Position numbers and translations under genes: made by a program. Of a DNA stretch of 64,000 nucleotides, positions 24,656 through 34,151 are shown piece after piece. This stretch comes from Micromonospora pisi (lineage in GTDB: Bacteria; Actinomycetota; Actinomycetes; Mycobacteriales; Micromonosporaceae). The stretch spans positions 558,001 through 622,000 of the forward strand of contig NZ_RBKT01000001.1 in NCBI RefSeq assembly GCF_003633685.1. Reading direction: 5' to 3'. The notes under the pieces were generated by a model that worked only from the letters and a program-made list of their open reading frames with translations, searched no databases and had not been told where the DNA came from. Position 1 is the stretch's first letter; each line of letters begins with the position of its first letter.

Positions 24656-27600
24656 TCAGGAGGCGTACGCCTCGAACTCGGAGAGCTGACCGGCCGGCCA
24701 GCCCGTGTTGCCGGTGAAGGTCAGTCGCAGGTAGCGCTGCGACGTGCCCTGGAAGGTGATGGTCACGGTGTTGCCGGTGGCCGGGTTGAACGAGTATCCG
24801 GCTGAACCGACCACGGTCGCGTAGGTCGACCCGTTGGTGGAGCCGAGCACCGACAGGGTCTGGGTACGGGTCTGCCAGTCGGCCTGCGGCGGCAGCTTGA
24901 GTACCAGGCGGGATACCGTCGTCGCGGTGCCGAGGTCGACCGTGAGCGACTGCGGGAACGCGTTGTTCGCGCTCTCCCAGTAACTCGACGCGTTGCCGTC
25001 GACCGCGTTGCCCGGCCCGTACGACTGGTTGGTGCTGGTCGCGGTGATCGGCCGGCCCGCCGCCAGGTTGGTGTTGGTGGAGGTGCCGGTGCCCGACAGC
25101 GCCACCGTGTGCGGGCTGCCGGGTGCGTTCGAGACCACCGACAGGGTGCCCGTACGGGCCCCGGACGCGGTGGGCGTGAACGTCACGTTGACCGTGCAGG
25201 TCGCCCCGGCCGCCAGGCTCGACCCGCAGTTGTGCGACTGCGCGAAGTCCCCGGTCACCGAGACGCCGGTGAGGTTCGCCGCGGCCGTACCGGCGTTGGT
25301 CACCGTGACCGCCGACGCCGGGCTGGGTGATCCGACCGTACGGCTGCCGAACGACAGCGAGCCGGGTGAGAGGCTCAGCGCCGGTCCCCCGGTGCCGCTG
25401 CCGGCGTACACCTCGAACTCGGCGAGCTGCGCCGCCGGCCAGCCGCTGTTGCCGGTGAAGGTCAACCGCAGGTAGCGGCGGGCCCCGGCCGGCAGGTTGA
25501 GGGTGACGGTGTTGGCACTGGCCGGGTTGAAGGTGTAACTGGCCGCGCCGAGCACCGTCGTGTACGTCGTACCGTCGGTGGAACCGAGCACCGAGAGCGT
25601 CTGGTTGCGGGTCTCCCAGTTCGCCGGCAGTTTGAGCACCGCCCGGTTGACCGTCGCCGACGTACCGAGGTCGACCGTGAGCGACTGCGGGAACGCGTTG
25701 TTCGCGCTCTCCCAGTAACTCGACACGTTGCCGTCGACCGTGTTGCCCGGCCCGTACCCCTGGTTGGTGCTGGTCGCGGTGACCGGCCGGCCCGCCGCCA
25801 GGTTGCTCGACGGGGTGACGCCGGTGCCGGCCAACGGCACCGTCAGGACGCTGCCGGTCGCCGGGGTCACCGTCAGCGAGCCACTGCGGGCCCCTGCGGC
25901 GGTCGGCCGGAACGTCACGTTGACCGTGCAGGTGGCGCCGGCCGCGAGCGACGAGCCGCAGGTGTTGGTCTGGCTGAAGTCACCGCCGGTGACCACGCCG
26001 GTGAGGGCCACCGCGGCGGTGCCGGTGTTGCGGATCGTCACCGCCTGGGCGGCGCTGCTGGTGTTGACGTTCTGCGCGCCGAAGCTGAGGCTGGTCGGCT
26101 GGGCCACCAGACCACCGCCGGTGCCGGCGCGCCGCCGTTCGAACTCGGCCGCCCAGTACGCGGTCCGGTCGAGGTAGGCGGTCTCCGCCGACGCCCCGGT
26201 GCGCCCGTACGCGCCGGAGAAGGTCTGGTAGTTGAAGCCGGCCGGCGGGGTGCTCCGGGCGGGTTCGAGGGTGGAGCCCTCGTGCCACTCGTTGAACGAG
26301 GTGATCGACACCCAGGTCGGCAGTCCGCCGGTTGCCGTACCGAGGGCGTTGTTCCACACCTGGTCGTAGGTGGCGCCGTTGTTGCGGGCCAGGGTGGGGG
26401 TGGTGTTGCCGGGCACGGCCCGGTCGTCGATGTAGCCGGGGCCGATCGACGGGGCCCAGATCAGCCCGTTGGCCTTGGCGTACGCGCTGGCGTTCGCCCA
26501 GCCCGGCGCGGTCGCGGCGGCGATCGCGTCGTAGGTGTACATGCCGGAGAAGTTGGCGATCTTCGAGGTGTCGGTGGTCTGGGCCAGGATGATGTTGTTC
26601 GCGTTGACCTGCGCCAACGCCGACCAGTCTGGGATCAGCAGGCTCTCGAAGACATAGAACGCCGGGCGGTTGCCCTGGTCCGCCGCCCGGTAGAACGCCG
26701 GGTGGTTGCCGTACCGGGTGTTGATGTAGTTGATGTCGGCGACCGTCGAGGCGGCGGTGCGCCCGGCGTACGGCTCCAGGTGCCAGGCGATCTTGATGCC
26801 CTGCTGGGCCGCCGCGTTCATCACCGTGTTGACCAGGTTGTCCTCGTACGAGCCCTGGCCCCACCAGCTGTAGACGAGCACGTTCGCACCGGACTGCTTC
26901 ACCCAGTTCATGTGCTGCGTGAGCACCGCCGGATCACCCGAGTCGTACGCGCCCAGGGTCGGGTAGAAGTCCGCGCCGACGTCGTTCGGCGGGGTGCGCC
27001 CACCCTGCTGCCAGTGCCGCCAGCCGCCGTTCGGGCCGGTCGGACTGCCGTACCACGGGTAGTAGAACAGGTGCACGTTCGACGAGCCGGTGGGTGTCGG
27101 ACCACCGGTGGCGGTGACCACGACCGTGGCGGTGCCACGCGCACCACGGGAGTCGGTGACGGTCAGCGTCGCGGTGAAGGTACCGGCGCTGGCGTACGTG
27201 TGGGTGGCATTGGCGGTGTTCGCCGTGCCGCCGTCGCCGAAGTCCCAGGCGTAGCTGAGCGGGTTGTCGCCCTCGGCGTCGGTGGCGTTGCCGGTGAAGG
27301 TCACCAGCAGTGGTGCGCTGCCCGAGGTCGGTGTCGCCGACGCCGTCACCTGCGGCGGGGTGTTGCCGCCGACGCCCGGTCCGATGAAGTCCACCCAGTT
27401 GACGTTGACCAGGGCGGTTCCCGCCGGGGTGCCCGCCGCCGCCTTCGCCACGAAGTAGAGCGCCCCGGTGCTGGTGCTGGCGGCCAACGGCACGGTCAGG
27501 TCGGTGTAGGTCTGCCATCCGCCGGTGCCCGGTACGGTCACCGAGCCGAGCAGTGTGCCGGTCGCCGATCCGCTGCGGACCTCCACTGTGCCGCCGGAAC

Positions 27601-30600
27601 TGCCGGAGGCGGCCCGCAACCGCAGCGACTGGATACCGGTGAGGTTGGTCGGCGAGTACGACCACCAGTCGCCGTTCTCGACGAAGGCGATGTTCTGGAA
27701 GCCGCCCTGCGGGTCACTGGTGGTTTCCCGCTGCACGCCCGGCGTGCCGCCGGTCGGTGCGCCGGCGACCCGGCCGGTGGTGGTGAAGTACTCCGCCTGC
27801 TTGCGCTTCGGCTGCAACTGCACCAGCGACCGGCCGGTCAGCGGCGCCGCGCCGCCGGGTCCGCCGAGGTCGGTGTAGGTCGCCTCGAGTACGGCGAAGA
27901 TGTTCGCGTCGCCGCCGTGTCCGCTGTCCAACGAGGTCTGGATGCTGCCCGAGCAGCCCGTCTTCTGCTGCAACGGGTGGGCGTGCTCGTCGTGTCCGAG
28001 CAGGTACTGCAGCACCACCCGGGAACAGTCGATCGTGCCGCCGTCCGGGTCGGTGACGTTCACCGTGTAGTTGACCTGGGCGCCCCAGTCGAAGAACCCG
28101 CCGTTCGGCGGCGGGCTCAGGGTCACCACCGGCGCGGTGTTGCCGACCGTGACCGGTACGTTCGCCACCGCGCTGCGCCCGCCGGGGTCCGTCACCGTCA
28201 GCTGGGCGGTGAAGTTGCCGTTGCCGGTGTACGTGTGGCTCGGGTTCGCCTGGGTCGAGGTGCCGCCGTCACCGAAGCGCCACGCGTACGTGATCGGCTG
28301 CCCCTCCGGGTCGCGCGAACCGGCGCTGCTGAACTGTACGGTGAGCGGTGCCCGCCCACTGACCGGTTGCCCGGTCGCGGCGGCGATCGGCGCCGGGTCG
28401 ACGGCCCGGTAGTCGATCCGGTAGACGCCCGAGTCGTCGTTGTTACCGCCGAAGCCACTCCCCCACTCGATCAGGTACAGCGCGCCGTCCGGCCCGAAGT
28501 CGAAGTCCATCGGCCGTACCGTCGACATACCGGTGAGCAGCGGGTTGATGTCGACCAACGACCGGCCGTCGGCGCTGACCTGCATCGTGTACATCTTCGA
28601 CTGGTTCCACTCGCCGAAGATCGCCTTGCCGTCGTAGTAGGCCGGCCACTTGCGGGCCGAGGCGAGGCCCGGGTCGTACCGGTAGACCGGCCCGGCCATC
28701 GGGGCGCCGCCACCGCCGAGTTCGGGGAAGAGCGGGTTGGCGTCGTAGTCGTAGTCGACCGTGGCCGGGACCACCGGGGGCAGGTTGGTCAGGCCGGTGT
28801 TGTTCGGCGAGTTGTTGACCGGGGCGGCGCAGTTGAACGCCGGGCCGCTCGGTCCGTTCGGGAAGGTGTAGTCCCGGTACGCGACGTTGCGCCCGACGCA
28901 GTACGGCCAGCCGTAGTTGCCGGCCTGGCCGACGATGTTCCACTCCACCGTGTTGCCGGGGCCCCGATCGGCGTTCGCCTGCCCAGCGTCCGGTCCGTAG
29001 TCGGCCACGTAGAGGGCGTTCGTCTCCGGGTCGACACCGATCCGGAACGGGTTCCGGAAGCCCATCGCGTAGATCTCCGGACGGGTCTGCGCGGTGCCCG
29101 GCGCGAAGAGGTTGCCGGCCGGCACGGTGTAGGTGCCGTTCGCCTCGGGACGGATCCGGATCACCTTGCCGCGCAGGTCGTTGGTGTTACCGGAGCTGCG
29201 CTGGGCGTCGAAGTCCTGGCGCCCGGCGCGCTCGTCCAACGGCGAGTAACCACCGGACTCGAACGGGTTCGTGTTGTCGCCGGTGGCGAGGTAGAGGTTG
29301 CCCGCGCTGTCGAAGGTCATGGTGCCGCCGGAGTGGCAGCAGGTGTTGCGTTGGGTGTCGACCTGTAACAGGATCCGCTCGCTGGCCAGGTCGAGGGTGT
29401 CGCCGTTCATGGTGAACCGGGAGAGCAGGTTGCGTGCCGCCCCACCGTTCGGCGAGTAGTACAGATAGACCCAGCGGTTGGTGGCGAAGTTCGGGTCGAG
29501 GGTGAGGCCGAGCAGCCCGTCCTCGTTGCCGGTGAAGACGTTCAGCGTGGCGGCGGTGACCGTGGTCTGGGTGTCCGGCTTGATGATCCGCAGCCGGCCG
29601 TCGCGTTCCAGGTAGAACACCCGGCCGTCGGGCGCGATGTCCAGCTCCATCGGGTTGTTGGTGGAGCTGTCGAGGGTCACCTTCTCGAAACTGCTGGTCT
29701 GCGACGCGCCGCAGTCGGCCGCGACCACCCCGGCCGCCGTCTGGATGCCGCCGAGCAGGTGGGCCCGGAACTGCGCGTCGGCGTACGACTCGTTCGTGTG
29801 GCCGCCGCCGGTGTACCAGGACCGGCCCCCGTCGTACGTCTTGCACCAGGCGGTCGGGTGGTCCGCGCCCATCGCGCCGGACCCCGGGGTGTAGGTCGAC
29901 TCGTCGAGGCTGGCGAGTACGTGTGCCGAGCCGCGCGGATTGGTCCGGAAGTTGTACCACTCGTCGAACCGGCTCCAGCGGGCCGGCAGCGTGGCGGTGG
30001 ACGGGTGGCCCGGGTCCTCGACCTTGACGGTCGCCTGCTGGTTGGCCGGGTGCGAGGCGAAGTACGCACCGACCAGGTTGCCGTACCAGGACCAGTCGTA
30101 CTCGGTGTCGGCGGCGGCGTGGATGCCGACGTAGCCGCCACCGGCCCGGATGTAGCGCTCGAACGCCGCCTGCTGGGTCGGGTCGAGTACGTCCCCGGTG
30201 GTGGAGAGCCAGATGACGGCCCGGTAGCGGGACAGGTTCGCGTCGGTGAATGCGGTGGCGTCCTCGGTCGCGTCGACGGTGAAGTCGTTCGCGGCACCGA
30301 GTTGCTGGATCGCGGTGATGCCGGCCGGGATCGAGTCGTGGCGGAAGCCGGCCGTCTTGGAGAAGACCAGCACCGCGTACGCCGCGGCGGCCTGCGCGTC
30401 CTGGGCGGCGGGGGCGTTTCGGCTGTTTCCGGTGCGCTCGGGCGCCTGGGCCGGCGACTTGGCCTGGGCCGCCGGGGCGGCCTGCGACGGCGCTGCGACG
30501 GCGGGCGGGGCGACGGCGCCGAGGGCGGTGACCGTGGCGGTCACGGCGGCGGTCAGCCCGGCCAGCGTCCGGACGAGTCTTCGTGGTGTCGGTGGGTGCG

Positions 30601-30625
30601 GGGAGCGGTGGTGGGACCGGAACAT
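24656..30625 (-). CDS. Giant secreted multidomain protein: ThuA, PQQ-type sugar dehydrogenase, PKD, CBM6, GH99-like, ASH and CBM32 modules
   Basis: 1,989 residues with an N-terminal signal ending near VAAPS. Domains in order, rough positions: ThuA-type glutamine-amidotransferase-like fold (82-290, HAAADTEYDWSWY); soluble-glucose-dehydrogenase beta-propeller (312-740, ELDIAPDGRVFYLERDGRL, GFRNPFRIG, WPYCVGRN); PKD (745-826); Ig-like (829-925); CBM6 (937-1085); PKD (1086-1172); GH99-like catalytic barrel (1184-1500, VHLFYYPWYGSPTG, WHLEPYAGR, ITSFNEWHEGSTLEP); ASH (1505-1605); F5/8 CBM32 (1607-1745); ASH (1750-1850); CBM32 (1855-1989). Start ATG has AAAGGAG upstream. ThuA plus PQQ-propeller proteins are common in actinomycetes, but the fused GH99-like barrel and paired binding modules are unusual. 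It probably oxidises or cleaves extracellular glycans. Confidence 0.9.
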   Translation of the reverse strand: MFRSHHRSPHPPTPRRLVRTLAGLTAAVTATVTALGAVAPPAVAAPSQAAPAAQAKSPAQAPERTGNSRNAPAAQDAQAAAAYAVLVFSKTAGFRHDSIPAGITAIQQLGAANDFTVDATEDATAFTDANLSRYRAVIWLSTTGDVLDPTQQAAFERYIRAGGGYVGIHAAADTEYDWSWYGNLVGAYFASHPANQQATVKVEDPGHPSTATLPARWSRFDEWYNFRTNPRGSAHVLASLDESTYTPGSGAMGADHPTAWCKTYDGGRSWYTGGGHTNESYADAQFRAHLLGGIQTAAGVVAADCGASQTSSFEKVTLDSSTNNPMELDIAPDGRVFYLERDGRLRIIKPDTQTTVTAATLNVFTGNEDGLLGLTLDPNFATNRWVYLYYSPNGGAARNLLSRFTMNGDTLDLASERILLQVDTQRNTCCHSGGTMTFDSAGNLYLATGDNTNPFESGGYSPLDERAGRQDFDAQRSSGNTNDLRGKVIRIRPEANGTYTVPAGNLFAPGTAQTRPEIYAMGFRNPFRIGVDPETNALYVADYGPDAGQANADRGPGNTVEWNIVGQAGNYGWPYCVGRNVAYRDYTFPNGPSGPAFNCAAPVNNSPNNTGLTNLPPVVPATVDYDYDANPLFPELGGGGAPMAGPVYRYDPGLASARKWPAYYDGKAIFGEWNQSKMYTMQVSADGRSLVDINPLLTGMSTVRPMDFDFGPDGALYLIEWGSGFGGNNDDSGVYRIDYRAVDPAPIAAATGQPVSGRAPLTVQFSSAGSRDPEGQPITYAWRFGDGGTSTQANPSHTYTGNGNFTAQLTVTDPGGRSAVANVPVTVGNTAPVVTLSPPPNGGFFDWGAQVNYTVNVTDPDGGTIDCSRVVLQYLLGHDEHAHPLQQKTGCSGSIQTSLDSGHGGDANIFAVLEATYTDLGGPGGAAPLTGRSLVQLQPKRKQAEYFTTTGRVAGAPTGGTPGVQRETTSDPQGGFQNIAFVENGDWWSYSPTNLTGIQSLRLRAASGSSGGTVEVRSGSATGTLLGSVTVPGTGGWQTYTDLTVPLAASTSTGALYFVAKAAAGTPAGTALVNVNWVDFIGPGVGGNTPPQVTASATPTSGSAPLLVTFTGNATDAEGDNPLSYAWDFGDGGTANTANATHTYASAGTFTATLTVTDSRGARGTATVVVTATGGPTPTGSSNVHLFYYPWYGSPTGPNGGWRHWQQGGRTPPNDVGADFYPTLGAYDSGDPAVLTQHMNWVKQSGANVLVYSWWGQGSYEDNLVNTVMNAAAQQGIKIAWHLEPYAGRTAASTVADINYINTRYGNHPAFYRAADQGNRPAFYVFESLLIPDWSALAQVNANNIILAQTTDTSKIANFSGMYTYDAIAAATAPGWANASAYAKANGLIWAPSIGPGYIDDRAVPGNTTPTLARNNGATYDQVWNNALGTATGGLPTWVSITSFNEWHEGSTLEPARSTPPAGFNYQTFSGAYGRTGASAETAYLDRTAYWAAEFERRRAGTGGGLVAQPTSLSFGAQNVNTSSAAQAVTIRNTGTAAVALTGVVTGGDFSQTNTCGSSLAAGATCTVNVTFRPTAAGARSGSLTVTPATGSVLTVPLAGTGVTPSSNLAAGRPVTATSTNQGYGPGNTVDGNVSSYWESANNAFPQSLTVDLGTSATVNRAVLKLPANWETRNQTLSVLGSTDGTTYTTVLGAASYTFNPASANTVTLNLPAGARRYLRLTFTGNSGWPAAQLAEFEVYAGSGTGGPALSLSPGSLSFGSRTVGSPSPASAVTVTNAGTAAANLTGVSVTGDFAQSHNCGSSLAAGATCTVNVTFTPTASGARTGTLSVVSNAPGSPHTVALSGTGTSTNTNLAAGRPITATSTNQSYGPGNAVDGNASSYWESANNAFPQSLTVDLGTATTVSRLVLKLPPQADWQTRTQTLSVLGSTNGSTYATVVGSAGYSFNPATGNTVTITFQGTSQRYLRLTFTGNTGWPAGQLSEFEAYAS
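24930..25070. repeat. DNA-level repeat inside the giant gene, copy 1 (C-terminal CBM32)
   Basis: Positions 24930-25070 match 25665-25805 base for base with about five differences over 141 bases, at 735-base spacing. The two segments encode the last and the second-last CBM32 modules. This near identity at DNA level, beyond protein similarity, points to a recent duplication or gene conversion of the ASH-CBM32 unit. Confidence 0.85.
25665..25805. repeat. DNA-level repeat inside the giant gene, copy 2 (penultimate CBM32)
   Basis: Partner of the segment at 24930-25070. Both run from the CCGAGGTCGACC stretch to CCGCCAGGTTG, with substitutions at only about five sites. The flanking ASH modules are more diverged. 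Confidence 0.85.
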
Positions 30626-30959
30626 TCGGGGTCTCCTTTCCCGGTGGCGGTACCGGGACAGGCGCCATCGGCTCGGCGAGACCGTGGTGCCATGGCGGTG
30701 CCCGCATCGGGTCTTCGACGAGGACCGCGTCCACCCCCCGCTGTGCGGGTGTTGCGGTCATGTTTCGGCGATGTGTTGAGCGATAGATTAGTCCCGATGC
30801 CTGAAAGAATCCATCGGAACCTAGAAAAATTTCGACTATTAGATGCCCGCTTCCCGCTACCAGGGAACGCCCATCTGGCGGTAAGTAACTGAGCATCCCG
30901 CACTTCGTTACAAAGGTCAGGTTTGGGCAGATTCCTCGATTGCCGAGGGAGACACCAAT
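30626..30959. other. AT-richer divergent promoter region
   Basis: A 334-base gap between the divergent giant-protein and LPxTG genes. The part from about 30,780 to 30,850 is clearly richer in A and T than the surroundings (for example CTAGAAAAATTTCGACTAT), as expected of promoters in this genome. GAGGGAG at 30942-30948 is the LPxTG-gene ribosome binding site. I see no supported gene or riboswitch. Confidence 0.5.
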
Positions 30960-32600
30960 ATGATCTTGAAACGAGGCGAGGACGTGCGTCCCATCTGGCA
31001 GACCACCTCCGCCGCAGCGCTGGCCCTCGCGGTAGCGGGGGTGGCAACGGTGGGGACAGCGTCGCCCGCGCTCGCAGCACCCGGCGACGCGAGCGCCACC
31101 GCAGTGGTGGTAGACCTCGACGCCGATGTTTCCGGCGACCCGCTGGTCGCCGCGAACGCCACGATCGGCAACGTCACCGCACCGCCCGGCGGTGGCACCG
31201 ACTCCGACACGGCGCTGGCGATCAGCCTGCCGGGCGCGCTCAATGTGGTCGCCAGCGGCACGGCGAGCGTCAGTGCCACCCGTGACCCGGGCATCTCGTC
31301 CGCCTCATCCGAGATCGAGAATTTCTCGCTCAGCATCATGGGAGTCACGGTGCTCACCGCTGACGCGATCGCCGCGCAGGTGACCTGCCCGGCCGTCGGG
31401 GCTCAGACCGCCGACACCCAACTGACCGACGCGGAGTTGCTCGGGGCGCCCGTCATCCCGCCGCCATACCCGAACTTCGGTTACGCCGGGATCGTGGTGC
31501 CCGGGCTGATACACGCGGTGCTCGACGTCGACCTGGACAAGGTCGAGACCGTGAACGCGAGCGGGGCCACCACCACCGCCATACTCCTCAGGGTCAGGAT
31601 CTCGGGCGACGTCAGTCCGGACGTGGCGTACTTCGCCAACGTGGGCACGGTTACCCTCGCCCGGGCGAGCTGCGAGCGGGCAGTGGCCGCGCCGGCGCCA
31701 ACTGCGACGGCGATCGATCCCGACTCCGGACCGCAGTCCGGTGGGCAGCAGGTGACGATCACCGGGACCAACTTCGTTCCGGCGGACACGACGGTAACCT
31801 TCGACGGCGTCGCGGCTACCAATGTGGTCATCGCACCCGGCGGTACGTCGTTGACCGCGACCGCTCCGGTCGGGGCGGTCGGCCCAGCGTCGGTGGTGGT
31901 CGGTACGACGAGCGGTGCCGCCGCACCGTTGACGTACACATATCTCGCCGATGGCAGTGACGCGACCGTGACGAACCTGGTTCCGCCGTCCGGTCCGACC
32001 TCGGGTGGCACCTTGGTCACCCTCACCGGTACGGGTTTCCAGGGCGCTACCGGAGTGACCTTCGACGGGATCCCGGGAACCGGGTTCACACTGAACCCGG
32101 CCGCGACCACGATCACCGTGTCGACGCCGCCGAACGGTGCCGGCCCGGCCACGGTCAACCTCGTCTTCCCGGCCGGCACCACGGCCGCACCGAACTTCAC
32201 CTACCTCCTCGCCGCGCCGCTCATCGCCGCAATCGCCCCGGACCAGGGCCCGACCTCGGGCGGTACGACCGTGACGGTGACCGGCAGCGGGTTCGTACCG
32301 GGCCAGACGACCGTCACGATCTGCAATCGAACCGTTTCCGGCGGCGCCGTCGCGGTGAATCCGAACGGGCTGTCGCTGACCTTCATCGCTCCGGCCTGCG
32401 CGAAGGGAGACGCCACCGTCACGGTGACCACCCCGGCCGGCACCTCCAACGGCGTCACCTTCCGGTACGTCTACGCCGGGCTGCCGGTCACCGGTGTGCC
32501 GGCGGGCACCCTGTTCGCCATCGCGGTGACGTTGATCGGTGCCGGGGCGATCGCGCTGACGTTGATGCGGCGCCGGTCACGGCTCCTCTTCACCGTCTGA
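30960..32600 (+). CDS. LPxTG cell-wall-anchored protein with three IPT/TIG domains
   Basis: A 546-residue surface protein. It has a signal ending at PALAAP, a choice-of-anchor-type N-terminal domain (about 40-230), then three IPT/TIG Ig-like repeats: starting IDPDSGPQSGGQQVTITGTN (about 245), VPPSGPTSGGTLVTLTGTG (about 340) and IAPDQGPTSGGTTVTVTGSG (about 420). The C terminus has LPVTG, a hydrophobic helix and a basic tail RRRSR, which together form a sortase sorting signal. No sortase gene is in the window. It is likely a structural or adhesive cell-wall protein. It is divergent from the giant secreted gene and may respond to a shared signal. Confidence 0.88.
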   Translation: MILKRGEDVRPIWQTTSAAALALAVAGVATVGTASPALAAPGDASATAVVVDLDADVSGDPLVAANATIGNVTAPPGGGTDSDTALAISLPGALNVVASGTASVSATRDPGISSASSEIENFSLSIMGVTVLTADAIAAQVTCPAVGAQTADTQLTDAELLGAPVIPPPYPNFGYAGIVVPGLIHAVLDVDLDKVETVNASGATTTAILLRVRISGDVSPDVAYFANVGTVTLARASCERAVAAPAPTATAIDPDSGPQSGGQQVTITGTNFVPADTTVTFDGVAATNVVIAPGGTSLTATAPVGAVGPASVVVGTTSGAAAPLTYTYLADGSDATVTNLVPPSGPTSGGTLVTLTGTGFQGATGVTFDGIPGTGFTLNPAATTITVSTPPNGAGPATVNLVFPAGTTAAPNFTYLLAAPLIAAIAPDQGPTSGGTTVTVTGSGFVPGQTTVTICNRTVSGGAVAVNPNGLSLTFIAPACAKGDATVTVTTPAGTSNGVTFRYVYAGLPVTGVPAGTLFAIAVTLIGAGAIALTLMRRRSRLLFTV

Positions 32601-32630
32601 TCCGTGCTGGGTCCGTTTGCTGAAACGTGA

Positions 32631-33521
32631 TCACCGCTTGCGTGCGCGGGGCTGCCGGCGGATCGGGATCGTCGCCCGTCCCGGTGGCGGCCCCGGCACC
32701 ATCCAGTGCGTCGGCCGGACGAGCGCCGCCGGCAGTCGCGTGTCCCCGTCGCCGGTTGCCGCGTTGACCCCGAACTGGGTGAGGAAGATGCTGCCGCGCA
32801 GGTCGGCGCCGCGCAGGTTGGTCGCCCGGAGGTCGGCGCCGAGAAGGTCGGCCAGCCGGAGATCGGCACCGGAGAGGTCGGCGCCGATCAGGTACGCGCC
32901 CCGCAGGTTCGCACCGCGCAGGTCGGCACCACGCAGCCGGGCGCCGATCAGATCTGCTCCCCGGCGGTCGAGCCCTCGGCCACCGGCGCTGCCCCGCACC
33001 AGCTCGCTCGTGCGCAGCAACAGCTCGTTCACCTCCCGCCGGTACGCCGCCACGTCGAGTTCGAGCAGGTCCTCGGGGCTGAGGCGGGTGAGGCTCTCGG
33101 TCCGTTCGAGTGCGACACCGAGCTCGGGGCGGATCACCCGGGCCGGTTCCAGGTCGAGCGCCTCGGTCAGATACCAGAGCAGTTCGTGCAGCTGCCGCAT
33201 GACGGTGAAGACGTCGAACATCTGGTTCGCCGTCTCCGGGGCCCGTCGCCAGTCCTCGCCCCGGTAGGTGACCTGGGCCACCTTCTGCCCAGCGCCGAGA
33301 CAGTCGAAGACGGTGCACCCGGCGAATCCCTGTTGCCGCAGGTCGCGGTGGATGCCACAGCGGAAGTCCTGGTCCAGGTTCGGGCAGGCGTGTCCGGCCA
33401 ACTTGTCGATCGCGAAGTCCGCCGAGGCGGCGAAGGCCGGCCCGACGCAGCAGAGCCCGAAGCAGTTTTCGCAGTCGGCCCGCAGGTCGGGGCGGACATG
33501 CTCGGGGTGTGACGCGGACAA
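32631..33521 (-). CDS. Pentapeptide-repeat protein with Cys-rich N terminus
   Basis: About 296 residues. The first 70 residues are Cys-rich ([32 protein letters not shown]), suggesting a metal or cluster site. Residues about 195-260 contain a pentapeptide-repeat tract ([20 protein letters not shown] and following A(D/N)LxG units), which forms a right-handed beta-helix. The TTG at 33521 is preferred (GGAG about nine bases upstream), as the rest of the longer frame overlaps the upstream GNAT gene in a different frame. Pentapeptide proteins can mimic DNA or protect gyrase, but most have unknown roles. It is 59 bases downstream of GNAT, same strand. Confidence 0.8.
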   Translation of the reverse strand: MSASHPEHVRPDLRADCENCFGLCCVGPAFAASADFAIDKLAGHACPNLDQDFRCGIHRDLRQQGFAGCTVFDCLGAGQKVAQVTYRGEDWRRAPETANQMFDVFTVMRQLHELLWYLTEALDLEPARVIRPELGVALERTESLTRLSPEDLLELDVAAYRREVNELLLRTSELVRGSAGGRGLDRRGADLIGARLRGADLRGANLRGAYLIGADLSGADLRLADLLGADLRATNLRGADLRGSIFLTQFGVNAATGDGDTRLPAALVRPTHWMVPGPPPGRATIPIRRQPRARKR

Positions 33522-33580
33522 GGCAGCAATCTCCAGGCGGATGCGGTCGGGCCGATGAAGCGTACCCGCGGTGTGACCGG

Positions 33581-34066
33581 TCAGAACGCGTGGTACATCA
33601 GGTGCAGGCCGACCCGACCCAGGGTCGGGTGCGCGAACGCGCCGGGGACGGTGCCGAGCACCTCGAAGCCGTGGTGGCGGTACAACTCGACGGCGGTGGT
33701 GTTCGACTCGACGACCGCGTTGAACTGCATTCCGGCGTACCCACGTGCTCTGGCCCAGTCGAGCGCGTAGCGGCAGAGGGCGGTGCCGACCCCCTGTCCC
33801 CGTACGTCGGCCGCGACCATGAAACTGGCGGTCGCGACGTGCGATCCCGGTCCGGGCCGGTTCGTTCCCATCTTGGCGGTGCCCAGCACCTGGTTCCCGT
33901 CCACCGCCACCACGGTCAGGCCCGGCGCTGCCTCGACCCACATCCCCCGTGACTGCTCCTCGCTCATCCCGGGGTCGTACGGAAACGTCTCCTCCGCTCG
34001 GACGACCTCCCGCACGATCGGCCATACCTGAACCCAGTCGACCTCGGCATACTCTCGGATCAGCAC
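33581..34066 (-). CDS. GNAT-family N-acetyltransferase
   Basis: A 161-residue protein with the GNAT fold: [20 protein letters not shown] at the N terminus, a central beta sheet ([18 protein letters not shown], with the acetyl-CoA Q/RxxGxG/A loop as [10 protein letters not shown]), and [19 protein letters not shown] at the end. The GTG at 34066 gives the usual length; the longer 34213 start would add a Pro/Arg-rich tail. The substrate is unknown. It lies between the carboxypeptidase (stop 34152) and the pentapeptide gene, all leftward and possibly one unit. Confidence 0.85.
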   Translation of the reverse strand: MLIREYAEVDWVQVWPIVREVVRAEETFPYDPGMSEEQSRGMWVEAAPGLTVVAVDGNQVLGTAKMGTNRPGPGSHVATASFMVAADVRGQGVGTALCRYALDWARARGYAGMQFNAVVESNTTAVELYRHHGFEVLGTVPGAFAHPTLGRVGLHLMYHAF

Positions 34067-34151
34067 GGCCGGACGGTAACGCCACGGCCAGGTACGGACA
34101 ACCGATTTGTACGCCGGCCCGTCCAGCGGTGACCCGGCGCCGACCGACCGG

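Noticed and set aside
26282-29368. A long rightward frame of about 1,028 codons within the giant gene
   Set aside because: Same reason: low-complexity product with no domains, opposite a clearly coding multidomain gene.
30780-30959. c-di-AMP or other riboswitch upstream of the surface-protein genes
   Set aside because: No conserved aptamer motifs are recognisable; only A+T-rich promoter-like sequence.
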